Origin: Thiobacillaceae bacterium
Lineage (GTDB): Bacteria > Pseudomonadota > Gammaproteobacteria > Burkholderiales > Thiobacillaceae
Assembly (NCBI GenBank): GCA_012274165.1
Contig: JAAPAA010000308.1
Location: 1 to 8,797, forward strand
DNA: 8,797 nt
Direction: 5' to 3'
Part shown: positions 1-7,151 of the stretch, piece after piece
Numbering within the stretch: position 1 is the stretch's first letter
Layout of the letters: each line of letters begins with the position of its first letter
Made by a program: the position numbers and the translations under genes
Notes under the pieces: model-generated
The model's input: only the letters and a program-made list of their open reading frames with translations
The model's database searches: none
What the model was told of the DNA's origin: nothing

Positions 1-951
1 AAGGTCATCTGGTCGACCCACTGCCACACCGACCTCGGCATGGCCGTTGCCAACTCGCTGGCCGCGGTGATGAACGGCGCGCGCCAGGTCGAATGCACGA
101 TTAACGGCCTGGGCGAACGCGCAGGCAATGCCTCGCTGGAAGAAATCGTCATGGCGGTGCGCACCCGCCGTGATGTATTCAGCTGCGACACCCGCATCGA
201 TGCCACGCAAATCGTGCCTGCATCCAAGCTGGTGTCCACCATTACCGGTTACCCGGTGCAGCCGAACAAGGCCATTGTCGGGGCGAATGCCTTCGCCCAT
301 GAATCCGGCATCCATCAGGACGGCGTCCTGAAACACCGTGAGACATACGAAATCATGCGTGCCGAAGATGTCGGCTGGAATGCCAACCGGTTGACGCTGG
401 GCAAGCTTTCCGGGCGCAACGCCTTCAAAACCAAGCTCGCCGAATTGGGCATCGTGCTCGACAGCGAAGAAGCGCTCAACGCTGCGTTTGCCCGCTTCAA
501 AGAGCTCGCCGATAAAAAGCGCGAAATTTTCGATGAAGACTTGCAAGCGCTGGTCAGTAACGGCGGCTACGCGGCCGAACCCGAACGCTACAAGCTGGTA
601 TCGATGAAAGTCTGCTCCGAGACCGGTGAAACGCCGCACGCGCGGCTTGTCTTTACCGATAACGGTGCGGAAAAGCAGGCCAATGGCGAGGGCTCAGGCC
701 CGGTCGATGCCACGTTCAAGGCACTCGAGTCAGTGGTGGCCAGCGGTGCTGATTTGCTGCTGTATTCGGTCAACAACATCACCAGCGGGACCGATGCCCA
801 AGGCGAAGTGACGGTGCGTTTGGCCAAGGACGGTCGCGTGGTGAACGGGCAGGGCGCCGATACCGATATCGTCGTGGCCTCGGCCAAGGCCTACTTGCAT
901 GCACTGAACAAGCTGGATTCCAAACTGGAGCGGGCGCATCCGCAGGTGTGA
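1..951 (+). CDS. leuA: 2-isopropylmalate synthase, 3' part (5' end outside window)
   Basis: LeuA condenses acetyl-CoA with 2-oxoisovalerate to give 2-isopropylmalate, the first committed step of leucine synthesis in the cytoplasm. The reading frame is open from base 1, so the gene enters from the left; 316 residues are visible and about 195 N-terminal ones are missing, judged by alignment from memory with E. coli LeuA. Visible residues 7-13 read HCHTDLG, whose two His match the metal ligands H202 and H204 of E. coli, and N43 in GERAGN matches N238, with the same offset. Residues from about 195 onward form the leucine-binding regulatory domain, ending in the typical GQGADTDIVVASAKAYLHAL stretch. 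The family motif usually reads HCHND, so Thr at visible residue 10 is a small oddity. The gene stops with TGA 142 bp before lepA and is probably a separate transcription unit. The family assignment is secure. Confidence 0.97.
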   Translation, partial: KVIWSTHCHTDLGMAVANSLAAVMNGARQVECTINGLGERAGNASLEEIVMAVRTRRDVFSCDTRIDATQIVPASKLVSTITGYPVQPNKAIVGANAFAHESGIHQDGVLKHRETYEIMRAEDVGWNANRLTLGKLSGRNAFKTKLAELGIVLDSEEALNAAFARFKELADKKREIFDEDLQALVSNGGYAAEPERYKLVSMKVCSETGETPHARLVFTDNGAEKQANGEGSGPVDATFKALESVVASGADLLLYSVNNITSGTDAQGEVTVRLAKDGRVVNGQGADTDIVVASAKAYLHALNKLDSKLERAHPQV

Positions 952-1035
952 TGCGTTCGGGCCAGCAAGGATGGCGGCTGCTGTAAATGCAACAAAAGCA
1001 GTCTGGCTATCCTCCCCGCCCGCCCCATAAATCCG

Positions 1036-1042
1036 TTAAAAT
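1036..1042 (+). promoter_or_regulatory. Candidate -10 element upstream of lepA
   Basis: TTAAAAT lies in the leuA-lepA gap and contains TAAAAT (1037-1042), one mismatch from the sigma-70 -10 consensus. No good -35 hexamer is seen 16-18 bp upstream, where the sequence is C-rich. If used, transcription would start near 1049, giving a leader of about 45 nt that contains the hairpin at 1067-1086. This rests on pattern only. Confidence 0.3.
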
Positions 1043-1066
1043 CCACATAGTTATCTCATCCCTGAC

Positions 1067-1090
1067 CGGGCACGGAAACGTGCCCGTTTT
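1067..1090 (+). terminator. GNRA-capped hairpin plus T4 (leuA terminator or lepA leader structure)
   Basis: An 8-bp perfect stem (CGGGCACG paired with CGTGCCCG, 1067-1074 with 1079-1086) is closed by a GAAA tetraloop and followed by TTTT (1087-1090). It has the form of an intrinsic terminator, although the T-run is short. It is the only terminator-like structure between leuA and lepA. Unusually it ends only 3 nt before the GTG start of lepA, so it occupies the place where a Shine-Dalgarno would sit. It may end the leuA transcript, attenuate lepA, or do both. Confidence 0.6.
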
Positions 1091-1093
1091 GCT

Positions 1094-2893
1094 GTGTCGC
1101 AGAACCTGATCCGCAATTTCTCCATCATCGCCCACATTGACCACGGCAAGTCCACGCTTGCCGACCGCTTGATCCAGTATTGCGGCGGGCTGTCGGAGCG
1201 CGAAATGGAGGCGCAGGTGCTCGATTCGATGGATCTGGAAAAAGAGCGCGGCATCACCATCAAGGCACAGACCGCTGCCTTGAGCTACAAGGCGCAGGAT
1301 GGTCTGACCTACAAGCTGAACCTGATCGATACCCCGGGGCACGTGGATTTTTCCTATGAAGTGTCGCGCTCGCTGTCGGCGTGCGAAGGCGCGCTGCTGG
1401 TGGTCGACGCTTCGCAGGGGGTGGAAGCGCAGACGGTGGCCAACTGCTACACCGCGATCGACCTCGGCGTCGAAGTCATCCCGGTACTCAACAAGATCGA
1501 CTTGCCAGCAGCCGACCCGGACCGGGTGGCGGAGGAGATCGAGGATATCGTGGGGCTGGATGCCAGCGAGTCGGTGCGTGCGTCGGCCAAGACCGGCATT
1601 GGTATCGCCGAGATTCTCGAAGTGGTGGTCAAGCAGGTTCCGCCACCGCGCGGCAAGGAAGACGCGCCCTTGAAGGCGCTGATCATCGACTCCTGGTTCG
1701 ACAATTACGTCGGCGTCGTGATGCTGGTGCGGGTAGTGGACGGCGTGCTCAAGCCCAAGGACAAGATCCGTTTCATGGCGAGCGGCGCGCAGCATTTGAC
1801 CGAAAGCGTGGGTGTGTTCACGCCCAAAGCGGTCGATCGTTCGCAGTTGTCGGCAGGCGAAGTGGGCTTTGTGATTGCCGGGATCAAGGAACTGAAGTCG
1901 GCACAGGTGGGCGACACCATTACCCTGCTCGACAATCCCGCCGCCGAACCGCTGGCCGGATTCAAAAAGGTGCAGTCGCAGGTATTTGCCGGCCTGTATC
2001 CGATCGAGTCGCATGATTTCGAAAACCTTCGCGACGCGCTGACCAAGCTGCAACTGAACGATGCGGCTCTGCAATTCGAACCGGAGGTGAGCCAGGCGCT
2101 GGGATTCGGCTTCCTTTGCGGTTTCCTCGGCCTGCTGCACATGGACATCGTGCAGGAACGACTCGAACGCGAATACAACATGGATCTCATCACCACCGCG
2201 CCGACGGTGGTATACGAAGTGCTGATGAAAGACGGCACCTTGATCAACGTCGAGAATCCATTCAAGCTGCCCGAGTTGTCGAAGATCGAGGAAATCCGTG
2301 AGCCGATCATCACCGCGACGATTTTCGTGCCGGAAGAATATGTCGGTAATGTCATCACCCTGTGCAACCAAAAGCGCGGGATGCAGGTCAACATGCAATA
2401 CCACGGCCGCCAGGTGATGCTGGTGTATGACCTGCCGATGAACGAAGTGGTGATGGACTTTTTCGACAAGCTTAAATCGACCAGCCGTGGCTATGCCTCG
2501 CTCGACTACGAGTTCAAGGAATACCGCGCGGGCGATCTGGTCAAGCTCGACATTCTGGTCAACACCGAGAAAGTTGATGCGCTGTCGCTGATTGTTCACC
2601 GCGCCACCAGCGTCTATCGCGGGCGCGAACTGGCGTCGAAGATGCGTGAAATGATTCCGCGTCAGATGTTCGACGTGGCGGTGCAGGCCGCCATCGGTGC
2701 CAATGTGATTGCACGTGAGAACGTCAAGGCGTTGCGGAAGAATGTGCTCGCCAAATGTTATGGCGGCGACATCAGCCGAAAGAAAAAGCTGCTTGAAAAA
2801 CAAAAGGCCGGCAAGCGTCGCATGAAGCAGGTCGGCAACGTCGAAATCCCGCAGGAAGCCTTCCTTGCGATTCTCCAGGTCTCGGACAAGTAA
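1094..2893 (+). CDS. lepA: Elongation factor 4 (ribosomal back-translocase LepA)
   Basis: LepA/EF4 is a ribosome-associated translational GTPase implicated in back-translocation and in 30S assembly. Its 599 residues match the family's usual length of about 600. GTPase motifs are complete: G1 AHIDHGKST (residues 13-21), RGIT (52-55), G3 DTPGH (79-83), G4 NKID (133-136) and SAKTG (164-168). The LepA-typical GFGFLCGFLGLLHMDIVQER stretch lies in the middle, and the C-terminal tail is rich in Lys and Arg (KKKLLEKQKAGKRRMKQ). GTG at 1094 is the only credible start: upstream in frame there is no ATG, GTG or TTG before a stop at 1037, and the family N-terminus, roughly MxxIRNFSIIAHIDHGKS, fits directly. 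No Shine-Dalgarno is visible. It is the first gene of the lepA-pdxJ cluster and lies 5 bp before lepB, a pairing known from many proteobacteria. Confidence 0.98.
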   Translation: MSQNLIRNFSIIAHIDHGKSTLADRLIQYCGGLSEREMEAQVLDSMDLEKERGITIKAQTAALSYKAQDGLTYKLNLIDTPGHVDFSYEVSRSLSACEGALLVVDASQGVEAQTVANCYTAIDLGVEVIPVLNKIDLPAADPDRVAEEIEDIVGLDASESVRASAKTGIGIAEILEVVVKQVPPPRGKEDAPLKALIIDSWFDNYVGVVMLVRVVDGVLKPKDKIRFMASGAQHLTESVGVFTPKAVDRSQLSAGEVGFVIAGIKELKSAQVGDTITLLDNPAAEPLAGFKKVQSQVFAGLYPIESHDFENLRDALTKLQLNDAALQFEPEVSQALGFGFLCGFLGLLHMDIVQERLEREYNMDLITTAPTVVYEVLMKDGTLINVENPFKLPELSKIEEIREPIITATIFVPEEYVGNVITLCNQKRGMQVNMQYHGRQVMLVYDLPMNEVVMDFFDKLKSTSRGYASLDYEFKEYRAGDLVKLDILVNTEKVDALSLIVHRATSVYRGRELASKMREMIPRQMFDVAVQAAIGANVIARENVKALRKNVLAKCYGGDISRKKKLLEKQKAGKRRMKQVGNVEIPQEAFLAILQVSDK

Positions 2894-2898
2894 ACGCC

Positions 2899-3708
2899 AT
2901 GAACTTCGCCCTCATTCTTTTTAGCGCACTCGTTATCACCGGCGGCATCTGGCTGCTCGACGCGCTGTTTCTTAAACGCAGCCGCGGCCCGGGGGACAGG
3001 GAGCCGATGCTGGTCGAATATGCCAAGAGTTTTTTTCCGGTCATATTTGTTGTATTCGGACTGCGTTCCTTTCTGGTCGAGCCGTTCAAAATCCCCTCCG
3101 GTTCGATGATGCCGACGCTGTTGATTGGCGATTTCATCCTGGTCAACAAGTTCACCTACGGCATCCGCCTGCCGGTGTTCAATCAAAAAATCATGCAGAT
3201 GAATAACCCCGAACGCGGCGACGTCATGGTGTTTCGTTATCCGGGCGACCCCAGCCTCGATTACATCAAGCGTGTGATCGGCCTGCCGGGCGACGTGGTC
3301 GAGTACCGCGACAAAAAACTGACGATCAATGGCAAGCCCATGCCTGCCAGCAATACCGGAACCTACAGTTACGTCGGGAGCGGCCTGAACTACATCAGCG
3401 CGATGGTGTACAAGGAGTCGCTTAAAGCCGACCCCCATATCATGATGACCGAACCCGGCAAGCCGTCGGTGTTCCCGTCGCAGGTAATGGACTTCCCCTA
3501 TCGCGAAAACTGCTCCTACAATGCCGAAGGTGAAGGCTTTACCTGCAAAGTGCCCGCAGGACAGTACTTCATGATGGGCGACAACCGTGACGCCAGTAAC
3601 GATAGCCGCTACTGGGGATTTGTTCCGGACAGGAACATCGTCGGCAAGGCGTTTTTCATCTGGATGAGCTTTGACGATTTCAGCCGTATCGGCACCACCA
3701 TTCAATAA
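2899..3708 (+). CDS. lepB: Signal peptidase I
   Basis: LepB is the inner-membrane Ser/Lys peptidase that removes signal peptides from exported proteins on the periplasmic side. Two hydrophobic segments (about residues 3-25 and 44-60) are followed by the catalytic domain. The nucleophile is S69 in PSGSMMPTL, matching E. coli S90, and the general base is K124 in DYIKRVIGLPGD, matching K145. Box E is GDNRDASNDSRYWG from residue 227. C205 and C216 may form the disulfide known from the E. coli enzyme. At 269 residues it is shorter than E. coli LepB (324). The ATG lies 5 bp after the lepA stop with no strong Shine-Dalgarno, so translation is probably coupled to lepA. Its likely substrates include the secreted protein encoded at 7914-8405. 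Confidence 0.98.
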   Translation: MNFALILFSALVITGGIWLLDALFLKRSRGPGDREPMLVEYAKSFFPVIFVVFGLRSFLVEPFKIPSGSMMPTLLIGDFILVNKFTYGIRLPVFNQKIMQMNNPERGDVMVFRYPGDPSLDYIKRVIGLPGDVVEYRDKKLTINGKPMPASNTGTYSYVGSGLNYISAMVYKESLKADPHIMMTEPGKPSVFPSQVMDFPYRENCSYNAEGEGFTCKVPAGQYFMMGDNRDASNDSRYWGFVPDRNIVGKAFFIWMSFDDFSRIGTTIQ

Positions 3709-3710
3709 TC

Positions 3711-3716
3711 AAGGAG
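3711..3716 (+). promoter_or_regulatory. Strong ribosome binding site that fixes the DUF4845 start
   Basis: AAGGAG, 5 nt before the ATG at 3722, is the strongest Shine-Dalgarno in the operon. It decides for the start at 3722 over an in-frame ATG at 3671 that lies inside lepB. Confidence 0.85.
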
Positions 3717-3721
3717 ACCTC

Positions 3722-4123
3722 ATGCAGAACAAGTCCCCCCTGGCGCAGCATCAACGTGGTTTGACCATGTTTGGCTTCCTGTTCGTCGCCATCATTTTTA
3801 TCGCGATTGCGATGGTGGGAATGAAACTGGTGCCGGCCTATATCGAGTTTTTCTCGGTGAAGAAAATTCTTGCCACCATGGGGCAGGAAGCAGACCTTAA
3901 ATCCAAGAGCAATGCCGAGATTCGCGACGACTTTTCGAAGCGCGCCAACGTGGGCTATGTCACGGTCGTGAAGCCGGAAGATCTCAGCGTGGATCGTCAT
4001 GGTGGGGTACCGGTGATTACGGCTGAATACGCATTCCGTACCAAGCTGGTCGGCAACATCAGCCTGGTGGTCGATTTCAGCGCCAGTTCAGACCCCAACG
4101 CGGCAGCGGTTGAGGTTGAATAA
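3722..4123 (+). CDS. DUF4845 family small membrane protein
   Basis: This 133-residue protein of unknown function belongs to the DUF4845-type proteins commonly found between lepB and rnc in betaproteobacteria (family named from context and recalled sequence pattern). One hydrophobic segment (about residues 14-31) is followed by GMKLVPAYIEFFSVKKIL, the most recognisable family stretch. The rest is a soluble domain of about 95 residues, most likely periplasmic. The N-terminus QRGLTMFGF followed by a long hydrophobic helix resembles a type IV prepilin leader, but the usual Glu five residues after the Gly is replaced by Gly18. The start is set by the AAGGAG at 3711. The 3' end overlaps the assumed rnc start by 14 bp. 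Its position next to signal peptidase suggests an envelope role, but that is inference only. Confidence 0.88.
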   Translation: MQNKSPLAQHQRGLTMFGFLFVAIIFIAIAMVGMKLVPAYIEFFSVKKILATMGQEADLKSKSNAEIRDDFSKRANVGYVTVVKPEDLSVDRHGGVPVITAEYAFRTKLVGNISLVVDFSASSDPNAAAVEVE

Positions 4124-4796
4124 TCCGATACTGACCCAGCGTTTGCAGCAGGCGCTGGGGTATACCTTCATTCGCGCCGAGCTGTTAACGCAAGCGCTGA
4201 CGCACCGCAGTTATGGCTCGACCAATAACGAGCGGCTCGAATTTCTTGGCGACTCGGTATTGAATTGCACGGTTGCCCGCGCGCTCTACGATGCGTTTCC
4301 CGGTTTGCCTGAAGGCAGCTTGTCGCGTCTGCGGGCCAATCTGGTACGACAGGAAACCCTGGCAGAAATTGCCATCACCCTGCGCCTGGGCGACACCCTG
4401 CGGCTAGGCGAGGGCGAACTCAAAAGCGGCGGCTTCCGGCGACCATCGATTCTGGCCGATGCGCTTGAATCCCTGTTTGGCGCGGTTTTCCTGGAGGCGG
4501 GTTTCGACGAAGCGGCACGCGTGGTGCGCCATCTGTTCGATCCGCTGCTTGCACAAATCGATCCCAGGGCATCGGGCAAGGACGCCAAGACCGAGCTGCA
4601 GGAGTGGCTGCAATCGCATCGGCAGGCGCTGCCGGAGTATCGCTTGGTCGGCACCGAAGGCGAGGCGCATGATCAGAATTTCATTGTTGAGTGCGTGCTG
4701 GGCAAGCCGGCACTCATCACCCGCGGCGTGGGTAAAAGCCGCCGCGCAGCCGAACAGGAGGCCGCACGCCAGGCGTGTGAGGCATTGCAAAAATGA
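4110..4796 (+). CDS. rnc: Ribonuclease III
   Basis: RNase III cleaves double-stranded RNA, notably in rRNA precursor processing. The 228 residues match the family length (E. coli 226). The signature ERLEFLGDSVL is at residues 41-51. The catalytic acidic residues E41, E44, D48, D117 and E120 correspond to E. coli E38, E41, D45, D114 and E117. A double-stranded RNA-binding domain covers about residues 155-226 (from DAKTELQEWL to AAEQEAARQACEAL). The start is uncertain: TTG at 4110 overlaps the DUF4845 gene by 14 bp, but a second TTG at 4116 would give MNNPILTQRLQ, closer to the E. coli N-terminus MNPIVINRLQ. Neither has a clear Shine-Dalgarno, so coupling to the upstream gene is likely. It overlaps era by ATGA, as the rnc-era pair does in many bacteria. 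Confidence 0.97.
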   Translation: MRLNNPILTQRLQQALGYTFIRAELLTQALTHRSYGSTNNERLEFLGDSVLNCTVARALYDAFPGLPEGSLSRLRANLVRQETLAEIAITLRLGDTLRLGEGELKSGGFRRPSILADALESLFGAVFLEAGFDEAARVVRHLFDPLLAQIDPRASGKDAKTELQEWLQSHRQALPEYRLVGTEGEAHDQNFIVECVLGKPALITRGVGKSRRAAEQEAARQACEALQK

Positions 4797-5695
4797 GCCA
4801 GTCACCCGAATCAAATCCGTTCAAATGTGGCCTCGTCGCCATTGTCGGGCGTCCCAACGTCGGCAAGTCGACGCTGCTTAACCGCATCGTCGGGCAGAAG
4901 GTCAGCATCACCTCGAAGAAAGCGCAAACCACGCGTCACCGGGTGATGGGCATCCACACCACCGACGAAGCGCAATTCGTGTTCGTCGATACCCCGGGAT
5001 TCCAGACCCGCTACGCGGGCACCATGAACCGCGCCATGAATAAACGCGTGCGTGAAACGCTGTCGGACACCGACGTGGTGCTGATGCTGGTGGAAGCCGG
5101 CCGCCTGAAAAAAGAAGACCGTCAGGTGATCGAGTTGCTGCCGACGGATCGCCCGGTCATCCTGGTGGTCAACAAGATCGATCACGTCAGCGATCGCGGC
5201 GAGTTGATGGCCTATTTGCAGGAAGCCGCTGCCGCGCATCCTTTCACCGAGATCGTCCCGGTGTCGGCCAAGCAGTCCAAAAACCTGGACGAGCTGCTGA
5301 AAACCGTGCAATCCCATCTGCCGGAGAATGCGCCACTGTTTGGCGAAGACGACGTCACCGACCAAACCGAACGCCAACTGGCAGCCGAGCTGATCCGCGA
5401 AAAAGTCTTTCGCCTGTGCGGCGAGGAAATCCCCTATGCGGTGGCCGTACAGATCGACAAGTTTGAGGAGGAGGGCAACCTGCGCCGTATCTTCGCCACC
5501 ATCCTGGTCGATCGTGACAGCCACAAGCCCATCCTCATCGGCAAGGGCGGCGAAAAGCTCAAAACCATCTCCACCCAGGCACGCCTCGACATGGAGCACG
5601 CCTTCGACAGCAAGGTCTATCTGGAAGTCTGGGTCAAGGTCAAAGGCGGCTGGGCCGACGACGTGCGGATGCTGAAATCACTCGGACTTGATTAA
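4793..5695 (+). CDS. era: GTPase Era (30S ribosome assembly)
   Basis: Era is an essential GTPase that binds the 3' end of 16S rRNA and acts late in 30S subunit assembly. Its 300 residues match E. coli Era (301). GTPase motifs: G1 GRPNVGKS (residues 19-26), G3 DTPG (66-69), G4 NKID (127-130) and VSAK (157-160). A C-terminal KH domain carries GKGGEK (250-255), then VKVKGGW (281-287). The ATG start sits inside the rnc stop (ATGA, 4793-4796), which points to translational coupling of RNase III and Era, both of which act on 16S rRNA maturation. The stop TAA shares one base with the recO start. Confidence 0.99.
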   Translation: MSQSPESNPFKCGLVAIVGRPNVGKSTLLNRIVGQKVSITSKKAQTTRHRVMGIHTTDEAQFVFVDTPGFQTRYAGTMNRAMNKRVRETLSDTDVVLMLVEAGRLKKEDRQVIELLPTDRPVILVVNKIDHVSDRGELMAYLQEAAAAHPFTEIVPVSAKQSKNLDELLKTVQSHLPENAPLFGEDDVTDQTERQLAAELIREKVFRLCGEEIPYAVAVQIDKFEEEGNLRRIFATILVDRDSHKPILIGKGGEKLKTISTQARLDMEHAFDSKVYLEVWVKVKGGWADDVRMLKSLGLD

Positions 5696-6426
5696 TGTCG
5701 GGCGAGGCGCGCGTCAACAATGAGCCTGGCCTCATTCTTCATACTTACGCCTTCAAGGAAACCAGCGTGGTGGCCGAGGTGTTCACCCGCAGCCATGGCC
5801 GCGTCGCACTGATCGCACGCGGCGCGCGCCGCCCGACCTCCGCACTGCGCGGACTGATGCAACCCTTCACCCCGTTGCTGCTGTCGTGGTTTGGCAAGTC
5901 CGACCTGAAAACCCTGCACGCCGCTGAATGGCATGGCGGGATTGCACCGCCGCAGGGCCGCGCATTGATGTGCGGGTTTTATCTCAACGAACTGCTGTTG
6001 CGGCTGCTGGCGCGCGGCGATGCGCACGAAGCGCTGTACGCACATTACCTCGGCACCCTCGATCAACTGGCGGGTGACGCCGCCGCCACCGATTACGAAC
6101 GCATCCTGCGCCGCTTTGAAAAACGGCTGCTCGGTGAAATCGGCTACGGCGCCACCTTCGACATCGAGGCCGACAGCGGCGCGCCGGTCCATGCCGCAAG
6201 CCGCTATGTGTTCCAGCCCGAACGCGGCGCGCTGCGCGCGAGCGGGCAACCGGGCTGTCCGGTATCCGGCCAGACACTGCTCGATCTGGCAGCGGACAGC
6301 TTCGAGCGGCCGACGACGCTGAGCGAATCCAAGTCCTTGATGCGCAGCCTCATCAACCACACCCTCGGCACCAAGCCACTTTATACTCGCCAGTTATTGC
6401 GTGACCTCACCGAACTGAATCCATGA
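5695..6426 (+). CDS. recO: DNA repair protein RecO
   Basis: RecO works with RecR in the RecF pathway, loading RecA onto SSB-coated single-stranded DNA and annealing strands. Its 243 residues match E. coli RecO (242). An N-terminal OB-fold (about residues 1-80) contains the conserved run FKETSVVAEVFTRSHGRVAL and the basic stretch RGARRPTSALRG. A helical domain follows, with GFYLNELLLRLL near residue 93 and FEKRLLGEIGYG near residue 142. Only two Cys are present, so the four-Cys zinc site known from some RecO proteins is absent, as in E. coli. The ATG overlaps the era stop by one base (TAATG), and the stop overlaps the pdxJ start by ATGA. The recombination function is unrelated to that of its neighbours, but this gene order is conserved. 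Confidence 0.97.
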   Translation: MSGEARVNNEPGLILHTYAFKETSVVAEVFTRSHGRVALIARGARRPTSALRGLMQPFTPLLLSWFGKSDLKTLHAAEWHGGIAPPQGRALMCGFYLNELLLRLLARGDAHEALYAHYLGTLDQLAGDAAATDYERILRRFEKRLLGEIGYGATFDIEADSGAPVHAASRYVFQPERGALRASGQPGCPVSGQTLLDLAADSFERPTTLSESKSLMRSLINHTLGTKPLYTRQLLRDLTELNP

Positions 6427-7151
6427 GCATCTATCTCGGCGTCAACATCGACCACATTGCCACCCTGCGCCAGGCCCGCAAGACTCGCTACCCCAGCCCG
6501 GTCGAAGCCGCGCTCATGGCCGAAACCGCCGGCGCCGACTCGATCACCCTGCACCTGCGCGAAGACCGCCGCCACATTCAGGACGCCGACGTTGCCATCC
6601 TGCGCCAGGTGCTCAAAACCAAGATGAATCTGGAAATGGCCGTCACCGAGGAAATGCTCGCCATCGCCATCGCCACCCGGCCGCAGGACGTGTGCCTGGT
6701 GCCTGAAAAGCGCGAAGAACTCACCACCGAAGGCGGCCTCGACGTCAAAGGCCAGCAGCCTAAAATTGCCGATGCCTGCAAACGGCTGGCTGACGCTGGC
6801 ATTCGGGTCTCGCTCTTCATCGACCCCGATTTCGTACAGATCGACGCCTCCCACCATTGCGGCGCGCCCGTTGTCGAAATTCACACCGGTGCCTATGCCG
6901 ATGCCGAAACTGACGAAGCACGCACAGTTGAATTCGAGCGCATCCGCACCGCAGTCGCCTATGGCCGCAGCATCGGTTTAACCGTCAACGCCGGCCACGG
7001 CCTCACTTACCACAACGTCCAGTCCATCGCCGCGCTGCCCGGCATCCACGAACTCAACATCGGCCACGCGATTGTTGCGCAGGCACTGTTCGTGGGGTGG
7101 CAAGAGGCGGTAGCGGAAATGAAGCGGTTGATGGTGGAGGCGGCGGGGTGA
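6423..7151 (+). CDS. pdxJ: Pyridoxine 5'-phosphate synthase
   Basis: PdxJ condenses 3-amino-2-oxopropyl phosphate with 1-deoxy-D-xylulose 5-phosphate to form pyridoxine 5'-phosphate, the ring-closing step of DXP-dependent vitamin B6 synthesis. Its 242 residues match E. coli PdxJ (243). The N-terminal GVNIDHIATLRQAR is diagnostic. Catalytic residues H44 (in LHLREDRRH), E71 (in NLEMAVTEEML) and H192 (in NAGHGL) correspond to E. coli H45, E72 and H193 with a constant offset of one. The ATG lies within the recO stop (ATGA). It is the last gene of the cluster here; in many relatives acpS follows directly, but it does not in this window. The C-terminus ends in EAAG, a natural length, so the gene itself is not truncated. 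Confidence 0.98.
   Translation: MSIYLGVNIDHIATLRQARKTRYPSPVEAALMAETAGADSITLHLREDRRHIQDADVAILRQVLKTKMNLEMAVTEEMLAIAIATRPQDVCLVPEKREELTTEGGLDVKGQQPKIADACKRLADAGIRVSLFIDPDFVQIDASHHCGAPVVEIHTGAYADAETDEARTVEFERIRTAVAYGRSIGLTVNAGHGLTYHNVQSIAALPGIHELNIGHAIVAQALFVGWQEAVAEMKRLMVEAAG

Noticed and set aside
961..1007. Inverted repeat GCCAG and CTGGC after leuA
   Set aside because: 5-bp arms with a long asymmetric interior and no T-run; much weaker than the hairpin at 1067-1086.
1381..2016. 211-codon + strand frame inside lepA
   Set aside because: Arg- and Gly-rich out-of-frame translation within a conserved gene.
1007..2803. 598-codon open frame antisense to lepA
   Set aside because: It covers almost exactly the conserved lepA gene; its His-, Arg- and Val-rich composition is typical of the antisense frame of a GC-rich gene. 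LepA motifs on the other strand are decisive.
2758..3705. 315-codon frame antisense to lepB
   Set aside because: It mirrors lepB, which has all its catalytic motifs; no family resemblance and no ribosome site.
4811..5599. 262-codon frame antisense to era
   Set aside because: Shadow of era; His-, Gly- and Asp-rich text with no recognisable domain.
5692..6360. 222-codon frame antisense to recO
   Set aside because: Shadow of the intact recO gene.
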